Positions 1 through 6,164 of a stretch of DNA of 15,895 bases are shown piece by piece; within the stretch, counting starts at the first letter, position 1; every line of letters starts with the position of its first letter. This DNA comes from an uncultured Verrucomicrobiota bacterium (GTDB lineage: Bacteria > Verrucomicrobiota > Kiritimatiellia > RFP12 > UBA1067): positions 1 through 15,895 of the forward strand of contig CAMOIK010000028.1 in assembly GCA_946615875.1 (NCBI GenBank). The letters run 5' to 3'. The notes beneath the pieces are model-generated. The model saw only the letters and a program-made list of their open reading frames with translations. It was not told the origin of the DNA and made no database searches. Position numbers and translations under genes: made by a program.

Positions 1-27
1 CCGCCGCCACCTACAAGGATACACAAA

Positions 28-543
28 GTGAACATACTGATTCTACAAGGTTCGCCTAGGGCGAACGGCAACACCGCCTGGATGGCGGAGACATACCGCA
101 AGGCCGCAGAAGCGGCCGGGCACAAGGTGACGCTGGTCGATGTTGCGCACAAGAAGATCGCCGGCTGCATGGCTTGCGAATACTGCCACGGCAAAGGAAA
201 CGGCGACTGCGTCCAGAAGGACGACATGCAGGCGCTTTATCCTCTTTTGGCAGAGGCGGAAGTGCTCGTGCTGGCGGCACCCATTTACTATTTCACGCTT
301 TCCGCGCAGATACAGGCGCCGCTCCAACGCATCTACAGTATGAACAAGCCCGGCAAGTTGAGAAAGACCGCTCTTTTGCTCTCTTCGTATTCGCCCAACG
401 TGTATGATGGAGCGATTGGCGAATATCGCGGCATCGTGCACTATTGGGGCGTCGAGGATACGGGCATTGTCACGGCAAAGATCGACGAGCAGAAGACTGA
501 CGCGAAACGCGACTGCGTCATAGGGCTTGTCGAAAAGCTTTGA
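28..543 (+). CDS. Flavodoxin-fold NAD(P)H-dependent FMN reductase family protein
   Basis: The 171-residue product has the N-terminal strand and phosphate loop of the NADPH-dependent FMN reductase/flavodoxin-like family (ILQGSPRANGNT, residues 5-16), which holds the FMN phosphate. A cysteine cluster (C47, C50, C53, C61) follows, as in the iron-sulfur flavoprotein-like branch, then an APIYYFTLSAQ segment (84-94) typical of the second flavin loop. It is probably a cytoplasmic two-electron oxidoreductase; the substrate cannot be read from the sequence. The start is GTG at 28, with AAGGA at 15-19 eight bases upstream. The length is slightly short for the family (about 180-200) but the C-terminus looks complete. 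It ends 7 bp before a strong terminator and has no partner gene in view. The cysteines could bind a [4Fe-4S] cluster, but their spacing differs from the classical compact motif, so this is uncertain. Confidence 0.87.
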   Translation: MNILILQGSPRANGNTAWMAETYRKAAEAAGHKVTLVDVAHKKIAGCMACEYCHGKGNGDCVQKDDMQALYPLLAEAEVLVLAAPIYYFTLSAQIQAPLQRIYSMNKPGKLRKTALLLSSYSPNVYDGAIGEYRGIVHYWGVEDTGIVTAKIDEQKTDAKRDCVIGLVEKL

Positions 544-550
544 CGAGCAG

Positions 551-613
551 CAATATGCACAAAAAGAGGAGGGACGACGCTTGTCGGCGCCCCTCCTCTT
601 TTTGTGCATATTG
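551..613. terminator. Perfect 23-bp inverted repeat, bidirectional intrinsic terminator
   Basis: Arms at 551-573 and 591-613 are exact reverse complements over 23 bp. They contain an A5 tract on the left and a T5 tract on the right around a GAGGAGGG/CCCTCCTC core. The 17-nt loop holds a further CGAC-GCTT-GTCG stem (575-578 with 583-586). It lies between the end of the flavoprotein gene (543) and the end of the decayed minus-strand gene (618), so it is placed to terminate transcription from both sides. Confidence 0.85.
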
Positions 614-617
614 TCTG

Positions 618-1175
618 TCATCTGATGCTTACTATCAGTCCTTTTTGCGGCGAGACGGGCATCTTCGACCAGAAGTCGTAATACAGGCAGAGGTAAAGGT
701 AGGATTCGCCTAGCGCCTGTTTGCCGCGACACACCACCAGCGCGTACTCGATGCTTACGGCCTGATTCTGTGCGAGCCCACCATAGCTCAAGAAATATGG
801 GTGGAGCGAGTCGGAGAGTTCATCGACCTCAAGGCCGTGCGCAACCTCCCTTCGTCTATGCCTTTGCCCTGTCGCGCCCAGTCTCATCGTCCCCAGACTC
901 TAACCTGCGCGTCAAGTGCATACGCAAGATTTTCGCCTTCGTCCGTCGCCGTCTCCTGCGGCCCATGGTGGAGCAGCTCTCGGATGCAATAGACTTCTGC
1001 CTTTTCTGGGTTGACCAGAAACCCGCTCCACTCCGTCTTTCGTGCTTTTTGCCCGCCGCATCCATCTCCCGCTCGACGACGCGAATCGCATGACCGCCTC
1101 GCAGATACTCGAAGTCGTCGCGGGGGCGGACGCCACATCCTCCCGACGCTCGATGTTGCGCATTATAGCGCACAT
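618..1175 (-). pseudogene. Decayed, multiply frameshifted gene of unknown family
   Basis: No single open frame covers this stretch, but protein-like sequence moves between three minus-strand frames. A segment beginning RDDFEYLRGGHAIRV lies at about 1120-1025. A second, containing GFLVNPEKAEVYCIREL and ending RVWGR, runs from about 1025 to the stop at 884. A third frame carries the last 89 codons (887-618), with SLHPYFLSYGGLAQN and a tyrosine-rich LYLCLYYDFWSKMPVSP stretch. The breaks fall near 1030 and near 890. The stop at 618-620 sits just before the shared terminator, which is where an intact gene would end. I do not recognise the family. It may be a degenerating gene or an assembly or sequencing artefact; only the last 89 codons read continuously. 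Confidence 0.45.
1162..1167 (-). promoter_or_regulatory. Possible -10 box for the decayed minus-strand gene
   Basis: The minus strand reads TATAAT from 1167 to 1162, a perfect -10 hexamer, just upstream of the decayed gene. No convincing -35 is seen at 16-18 bp, and the hexamer lacks the TGN extension found at the other promoters here. The next purine-rich, ribosome-site-like run (GGGAGG) is about 15-20 bases downstream. Confidence 0.35.
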
Positions 1176-1201
1176 TCTCTTTGTTCAGCGGGGAGAATGT
1201 G
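1171..1201. promoter_or_regulatory. 9-bp dyad, possible operator
   Basis: CACATTCTC at 1171-1179 and GAGAATGTG at 1193-1201 are exact reverse complements separated by 13 bp. The pair sits immediately upstream of the TATAAT at 1167-1162, where a dimeric repressor or activator could act. A role as an RNA hairpin is also possible. No protein is known to me for this site. Confidence 0.35.
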
Positions 1202-1240
1202 TCAAAATCTGCTGGACGTCCTACTTGACGAACTTGGCGA

Positions 1241-1366
1241 TCTATATATTGACTGCCGCATTCCTATATATAGACCTGTCGCCTGTCTATATATAGACTT
1301 GCCACTTGTCTATATATAGACTTGCCGCCGTCCATATATAGGCCCGACATATGTCTATATATTCAC
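1241..1366. repeat. Six tandem palindromic TATATA elements at 22-23-bp period
   Basis: Six cores of 13 bp lie at 1241-1253, 1263-1275, 1286-1298, 1309-1321, 1331-1343 and 1354-1366. The third and fourth, with one flanking base, are perfect 14-bp palindromes GTCTATATATAGAC; the outer copies are degenerate. Start-to-start spacing is 22, 23, 23, 22 and 23 bp. The 9-10-bp spacers are related to each other (roughly YTGCCGC followed by 2-3 bases), so the full unit is a 22-23-bp tandem repeat and not scattered palindromes. The array lies in AT-rich DNA between the end of bioB and the dyad at 1171-1201. It is non-coding as far as I can see. Confidence 0.85.
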
Positions 1367-1398
1367 CTTCCATCAAGTCCAGGGAGCGGCGGGGAAGG

Positions 1399-2325
1399 TC
1401 AAACGGAGTATCCGGCGTCCAGCGCGAGCTGCCGGTCGTCGGCAAAGACGGCGCCTGGAGTGGTGAGGAGCGGGCCTGCGATGCCGGCTGAGATGCCGAC
1501 ATAGATGCACTTGCGGGCGGTTTCGTCTGACATGTCGCGTCTGCCGCCGGCGAATCTGAGCGGCGAGGAAGGATTCATGAGGCGGATGACGGCGATGGAG
1601 TCGATGACGCGCTCCGGGTCGAGGATGCCGGCACCGCCGAACGGCGTGCCTTCGATAGGGTGCAGCACGTTGACGGGTATGGAGTCCGGCGCGATTTCGG
1701 CGAGTGTGGCGGCGAACTCGACGAGCTGGGCGTCGGTTTCGCCGAGGCCGATAATGCCGCCGCAGCAAATCTGGAAGCCGAGACGCTTTGCGGCTTTCAG
1801 GGTGTCTAGCTTCTCGCTGAAGGCGTGAGTGGAGCAGACATCGGCGAAGTGCGAAGGTGCGGTTTCGATGTTGCAATGGATGCGTTCGAGACCCGCTGCC
1901 TTGAGTTTGCGCAGGTCGTCTTCGGCGACGAGTCCGAGCGAGGCGCATAGGCAGATAGAGGGCGCGGCCGCCCTCATGGCGCGGAGCGCTTCGCATATCT
2001 CGTCGATTTGCGCGGGAGACTGGCCGCGCCCCGAAGTGACGATGCCGAAGCGCCTGATGCCCTTGGCCTGTGCGGCGGCGGCCCGTGCGGCGCACTTCGC
2101 GGCGCCCACCCAGCCATGGGACTCGCAGGGGGTGCGGTAGTGCGCCGACTGCGCGCACCACTTGCAGTCTTCCGTGCACCTGCCCGAGCGGGCGTTGATG
2201 ATGGCGCAGAAATCGAATTGGCGGGCGGCGCATTCGACCGTGACCCTGTGGGCGCGCTCGCGCAGTTCCTCCCGGCGTTCCGGCGCGAGCAGCGCCAGCG
2301 CCTCTTCCCTGGAAATCGCATTCAT
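1399..2325 (-). CDS. bioB: Biotin synthase BioB (radical SAM)
   Basis: The 308-residue enzyme inserts sulfur into dethiobiotin, the last step of biotin synthesis. The radical-SAM cluster motif is CTEDCKWC (C50, C54, C57), inside ARSGRCTEDCKWCAQS. The HCNIETAP stretch (150-157), CCGGIIGLGE (187-196), SIPVNVLHPIEGTP (215-228), AGGRRD (259-264) and LLTTPG (286-291) all match the family. Compared with E. coli BioB, the cysteines equivalent to C128 and C188 are kept (C127, C187), and the arginine equivalent to R260 is R262. The position of C97 is glycine (RFGIVTSGRG, 92-101), which affects the auxiliary cluster. The length is typical. The start is ATG at 2325 with AAGGAG at 2337-2332. That ATG overlaps the bioWF stop as ATGA, so the gene is probably translationally coupled and last in the operon. 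Confidence 0.96.
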   Translation of the reverse strand: MNAISREEALALLAPERREELRERAHRVTVECAARQFDFCAIINARSGRCTEDCKWCAQSAHYRTPCESHGWVGAAKCAARAAAAQAKGIRRFGIVTSGRGQSPAQIDEICEALRAMRAAAPSICLCASLGLVAEDDLRKLKAAGLERIHCNIETAPSHFADVCSTHAFSEKLDTLKAAKRLGFQICCGGIIGLGETDAQLVEFAATLAEIAPDSIPVNVLHPIEGTPFGGAGILDPERVIDSIAVIRLMNPSSPLRFAGGRRDMSDETARKCIYVGISAGIAGPLLTTPGAVFADDRQLALDAGYSV

Positions 2326-4151
2326 GCCAGACTCCTTGCCGCCTTTGCTGCGGATACTATCTGTTCGCGCGTATGCCCGGCGCCGATGGCCACGCGCAGC
2401 CGCGCCATCCCCAAGGCGACGGTGGGGTAGCGGATGGCCGGGATGACGAACCCCGCCGCCTCCAGCGCCGCCGCCGCCTCCAGCGCCTTGCGCTCGTCGC
2501 CGATTACAATCGGGACGATGGCGCTTGGCGATACCGGTACGCCCGCCGTCTCGCAGAAAAGCCTAACGTTCTCGCGCAGCCGCGCCACGCGCTGCGGCTC
2601 GCTCTCCAGGATCGTCAGCGCGGCGTCTGCGGCGGCTGCGCTGGCGGGATTCGGCGCCGTGGAGAAGATGAACGTCCTCGCCTTCTGGCGCAGGAACTCG
2701 ACGGCGGTGCGCGAACCCGCCACGTAGCCACCCTGCGAACCGAGCGCTTTCGAGAGAGTGCCCATGGAGAAGTCAGGCGCGTCGCATCCGCCGAAATGTT
2801 CCGCGAGGCCGCGTCCGGTGGCGCCCATCACGCCGATGGAGTGAGCCTCGTCCACGTAGGAGAATGCATCGTGCCTCTGGCAGATATCGACGAAGCGCGG
2901 CAGGTCCAGCACGTCGCCGTCCATGGAGAACACGCCGTCCGAGACGACGAGGCGACGCCTGAAAAAGCCGCATCCTTTCAGATGCCTTTCGAGGTCGTCC
3001 ATGTCGAGATGGCGGTATATGACGATCTGCGCGCCCGACAGTCGGCATCCGTCGATGATGGAGGCGTGGTTGAGTTCGTCGGACAGGACGACGTCTCCCC
3101 TGCGGACCAGCGCTGAAATCGCGCCGAGGTTGGCCATGTATCCCGTCGGGAAGAGAAGGGCGTCCTCGCAATGCTTGAAAGCGGCGATGTGGCGTTCGAG
3201 GTGCACGTGCGGCGGTATCGTGCCCGTGACCATGCGCGAGGCGCCGGCGCCGGCGCCGAAACGCTTCGCGGCGTCTGCGGCGGCTGCGGCAACGCGGTCG
3301 TCGCAGGCAAGCGCCAGATAGTCGTTGCTGGCGAAGGGCGTTTCCACGCAGTCGGCGCCGAATACGCGGATCTCGCGTTTCAGGCCGGCGCGCTCAATGT
3401 CGTCGAGGTCGCGCACCAGGCCGGCGAAGCGCGAGCTCTGCCGCGGCGCGGACGCCGCGCCGCCAAACACGACAACCGGCGTCTTTTCCAGATAGCGGAT
3501 GGTCTCGGCCACGTCCTCCCTGCGGCCGCGATAAAGGAATATGCGCCCGCCGAGCGGCGAGCCTTTGCGCTTGAGGACTGTTATCCTGTGGTATCCGGCG
3601 TGCGTGGCCACGTAGCCCGTCACGTAGTCGGCGTCGTCGGAGACGCAGATTTCGGCGACGATGCCCGGCGCCGCCTGGACTTTCGTGGCGAGGGTGAGAG
3701 CTTCGGCGAAATGGTTCTTGGCGGCGACCGGCGGCGAAGGCTCGCTGTCCATGCAAGTGGCGCGGACTCCGCGTTCGCGGTCTGGCTCGAGGCGTTCGAG
3801 CGAATCGGCGTCGAGCAGCATTGCGCCGCGCATCGGGTATGTCTCGGCGAAGAGGGAGAGAATTTCAGACGTGCGCGCGAATCCGGCGTCTCGCAGGATT
3901 CGTTCAGCCACGCTCCAGCCTTCTTCCGGCGTGGAAACCTCGTGGGTAGAGACGGGAAGGGCGGGCAGACGCAACACTTCCCAGGCCGCCTCCACCTTGA
4001 TGTTCATGAAGTCGTAGGGAGCCTTCACGCGCTCGACCATGGCGCGCGCGACATCGCAGACCCTGCCTCCTTCGACAATCCTCTCCGCCCCGGAGATGTG
4101 TCTGCCGCCGACGGACGCGCGCATCTTGACGCAGAACAGACCCTCACTCAT
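2322..4151 (-). CDS. bioWF: BioW-BioF fusion: pimeloyl-CoA synthetase / KAPA synthase
   Basis: This single 609-residue frame joins two enzymes. Residues about 1-230 are BioW (6-carboxyhexanoate-CoA ligase): VKMRAS then GRHISGAERIV (8-26), YDFMNIKVE (46-54), RGVRATCMD (127-135) and VAEICVSDDADYVTGYVA (165-182) follow B. subtilis BioW closely. Residues about 238-609 are BioF (8-amino-7-oxononanoate synthase, PLP fold type I): SNDYLAL (275-281), SDGVFSMDGD (404-413), VDEAHSIGVMG (433-443) and the PLP lysine K468 in GTLSKALGSQGGY. BioW activates pimelate to pimeloyl-CoA, and BioF condenses this with L-alanine to KAPA. Each half is near the normal length of the separate enzyme, with a short linker and no internal stop. 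The start is ATG at 4151 with GGAGG at 4161-4157; it overlaps the bioDA stop by 8 bp. An upstream in-frame extension was rejected because homology begins here. Confidence 0.95.
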   Translation of the reverse strand: MSEGLFCVKMRASVGGRHISGAERIVEGGRVCDVARAMVERVKAPYDFMNIKVEAAWEVLRLPALPVSTHEVSTPEEGWSVAERILRDAGFARTSEILSLFAETYPMRGAMLLDADSLERLEPDRERGVRATCMDSEPSPPVAAKNHFAEALTLATKVQAAPGIVAEICVSDDADYVTGYVATHAGYHRITVLKRKGSPLGGRIFLYRGRREDVAETIRYLEKTPVVVFGGAASAPRQSSRFAGLVRDLDDIERAGLKREIRVFGADCVETPFASNDYLALACDDRVAAAAADAAKRFGAGAGASRMVTGTIPPHVHLERHIAAFKHCEDALLFPTGYMANLGAISALVRRGDVVLSDELNHASIIDGCRLSGAQIVIYRHLDMDDLERHLKGCGFFRRRLVVSDGVFSMDGDVLDLPRFVDICQRHDAFSYVDEAHSIGVMGATGRGLAEHFGGCDAPDFSMGTLSKALGSQGGYVAGSRTAVEFLRQKARTFIFSTAPNPASAAAADAALTILESEPQRVARLRENVRLFCETAGVPVSPSAIVPIVIGDERKALEAAAALEAAGFVIPAIRYPTVALGMARLRVAIGAGHTREQIVSAAKAARSLA

Positions 4152-6099
4152 GGAAGCCTCCGTCGTCGCAGGCGGGGCCGGGCGGAGCGCTTGCGAGATC
4201 CAGCATCGCCGCCGCAATGCGCCGGATGGCGGCGCTGTCGGATACGAGCGGCGGCATGGTGTAGATGAAGTTGGAAAACGGGCGCAGCCAGACGCCGTGT
4301 GCGTCGATGACGCGCTCGATGTCCTCGCGTGCGGGAAGCCGTTCGACTTCTATGACGCCGACCGCGCCGATGACACGCACGTCTGCGACGTTGGGCAGGC
4401 TCTTCGCCGGGGAGAGACCGTCGCGCAGCTCCGCTTCTATACGCCTGGCCATCGCGCCGTAGTCGGCGGCTTTGAAGAGGTCGAGCGACGCGCAGGCGGC
4501 TGCGCAGGCGAGCGGGTTGGCCATGTAGGTGGGACCGTGCATGAATGCGCCGGGACTGCCTGCCGAGATCGTGTCGGCGACGTTGGCGGAGGCGAGGGTG
4601 GCGGCGAGCGTGACATGGCCGCCCGTGAGCGCCTTGCCGACGCACATCACGTCTGGCGCAACGCCCGCCGCCTCGTGAGCCCAACGCGGGCCCGTGCGGT
4701 GGAAACCGGCGGCGATTTCGTCGAAAACGAGCACGAAGTCGTATTCGTCGGCGATGCGGCGCATTTCCCGCAGGTAGTCGGCGTGGTAGATGTTCATCGC
4801 GTTCGCCGCTTGCAGGACGGGCTCGCAGATCAGCCCGGCGATTTCGTCGCGGTGAGCGGCGGCCATTTCGCGCAGCGACGAGATGTCGCACCCCTGCCAG
4901 CGCGGCAGCGGCTTGTCGGCGAAGAAGTGCCTGGGCATCATGCCGGCGAAGAGCGTGTGCATGCCGTCGGGATCGCTGAGCGCCATGGCGCAGGCGGTGT
5001 CGCCGTGGTAGCCGCCTTTCAGCGCCAGCATTTTGGTGCGGCGGCTCCTGCCTTTGGCGTGCTGGTACTGCGTGGCCATCTTCACCGCCACTTCGACAGC
5101 GATGCTCCCGGAGTCCGCGAAGAACACGCGGTCCAGCCCTGCGGGCGCGAACTCCGCCAGTCTTCGGGCCAGCTCTATCGCCGGCTCGTGGGTGAAGCCG
5201 CCGAACATGACATGGGAAAGTTTTTCCGTCTGGCGGCGAATCGCTTCGGTTATGGCCGGATGGTTGTGACCGTGTGCGACGCACCACCAGGACGATACGG
5301 CGTCGATCAACCGCCGCCCGTCGGCCGTCTCGATCTCCAAGCCGCTCGCGCTCGTGGCCAGACGCACTGGCGGCGGATCCTTCAGGCTGGCGTAGGGATG
5401 CCAGATGCGCGAGCGGTCGAAGGCTAGCAGGTCGGACCGTGGGCGCCGGGCGGACTGGGCGGGGCGTTGGGCGAGGAAGCCGAAGCGTTCCACCTGCGTC
5501 TCCAGACCGTGCTGCCGCAGCCACCGCTCGATCGCCTTGGGCGTGTCTTCGTCGATTTCCGGCGGCACGTCCGGCGACCAGTCGTAGATCACGCGGTCGA
5601 TCTGCATTCCACGCGAAAGCGCCGCCTCCAGCGAAAGCAGCGTGTGATTGATGGAGCCGAGCGCGCCGTTGGCGACGAGCACGAGCGGCCACTTCTCGCG
5701 CGCGGCCACGTCTATTGCCAGCGTCTTCTCGTCCAGCGGCACCATCAGGCCGCCCGCCGACTCCACCAGCACGATCTCGTGGCGCGCCGCGCACTCTTTT
5801 ATGGAGGCGACGATTTTCTCCACGTCCACCCGTGCACCTTCGAGACGCGCCGCCAGCTCGGCGGACGCCGGATAGGCGAATATCTGCGGCGCGGTCAAAC
5901 CTTCTTCGTCTTCCTGGAACCTCGCCGCGCCCATCATGCGGCGGTGCTCGTCCAGATCCTCGGATCGGCCGACGCATCCCGTTTGCACCATTTTCACGGT
6001 AATGGCGTCGCGGCCGGCTTCGCGCAGCCGCCTCGCCATCTCGCCCGTAACCACCGTCTTGCCGACGCCGGTGCCAATCCCGCTTATGAAGAGAACCAT
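4144..6099 (-). CDS. bioDA: BioD-BioA fusion: dethiobiotin synthetase / DAPA aminotransferase
   Basis: The 651-residue frame holds BioD at about 1-215 and BioA at about 228-635. The BioD part has the P-loop GIGTGVGKT (7-15), VKMVQTG (35-41) and ESAGGLMVPL (113-122). The BioA part has IWHPYAS (232-238), SSWWCVAHGHNHP (269-281), FDEIAAGFHRTG (459-470), the PLP lysine K489 in GKALTGG, and HGPTYMANPLAC (521-532). BioA transaminates KAPA to DAPA using S-adenosylmethionine, and BioD closes the ureido ring with CO2 and ATP, so consecutive steps share one chain. The same BioD-BioA order is known in plant BIO3-BIO1. I chose ATG 6099 because it places the P-loop strand at the N-terminus as in BioD; ATG 6123 and TTG 6141 are alternatives, and none has a clear ribosome site. 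A hairpin lies just upstream. Confidence 0.94.
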   Translation of the reverse strand: MVLFISGIGTGVGKTVVTGEMARRLREAGRDAITVKMVQTGCVGRSEDLDEHRRMMGAARFQEDEEGLTAPQIFAYPASAELAARLEGARVDVEKIVASIKECAARHEIVLVESAGGLMVPLDEKTLAIDVAAREKWPLVLVANGALGSINHTLLSLEAALSRGMQIDRVIYDWSPDVPPEIDEDTPKAIERWLRQHGLETQVERFGFLAQRPAQSARRPRSDLLAFDRSRIWHPYASLKDPPPVRLATSASGLEIETADGRRLIDAVSSWWCVAHGHNHPAITEAIRRQTEKLSHVMFGGFTHEPAIELARRLAEFAPAGLDRVFFADSGSIAVEVAVKMATQYQHAKGRSRRTKMLALKGGYHGDTACAMALSDPDGMHTLFAGMMPRHFFADKPLPRWQGCDISSLREMAAAHRDEIAGLICEPVLQAANAMNIYHADYLREMRRIADEYDFVLVFDEIAAGFHRTGPRWAHEAAGVAPDVMCVGKALTGGHVTLAATLASANVADTISAGSPGAFMHGPTYMANPLACAAACASLDLFKAADYGAMARRIEAELRDGLSPAKSLPNVADVRVIGAVGVIEVERLPAREDIERVIDAHGVWLRPFSNFIYTMPPLVSDSAAIRRIAAAMLDLASAPPGPACDDGGFHE

Positions 6100-6111
6100 C
6101 TTTTCATGGCG

Positions 6112-6146
6112 TTCGGTTGCCATCGAGACGATCGACGGCAACCGAA
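6112..6146 (-). promoter_or_regulatory. Hairpin in the acyl-CoA dehydrogenase-bioDA junction
   Basis: TTCGGTTGCC at 6112-6121 and GGCAACCGAA at 6137-6146 are exact 10-bp reverse complements around a 15-nt loop. They fill most of the 65-bp gap between the dehydrogenase stop (6165) and the chosen bioDA start (6099). There is no U-tract on the minus-strand transcript, so a full intrinsic terminator is unlikely. It could attenuate, stabilise or process the message, or hide the alternative ATG at 6123. Confidence 0.5.
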
Positions 6147-6164
6147 ATCGCTGGCCGCATGGCG

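Noticed and set aside
1241..1366. CRISPR array
   Set aside because: The repeats are only 13-14 bp and the spacers 9-10 bp and similar to one another. There are no cas genes.
1241..1366. Replication origin or unwinding element
   Set aside because: The array is AT-rich, but I saw no DnaA-box-like TTATCCACA nearby and none of the usual origin genes.
1365..1399. ACCTTCC/GGAAGGT stem after bioB as a terminator
   Set aside because: It has only 7 bp with a 21-nt loop and no T-tract. It may form but is not convincing.
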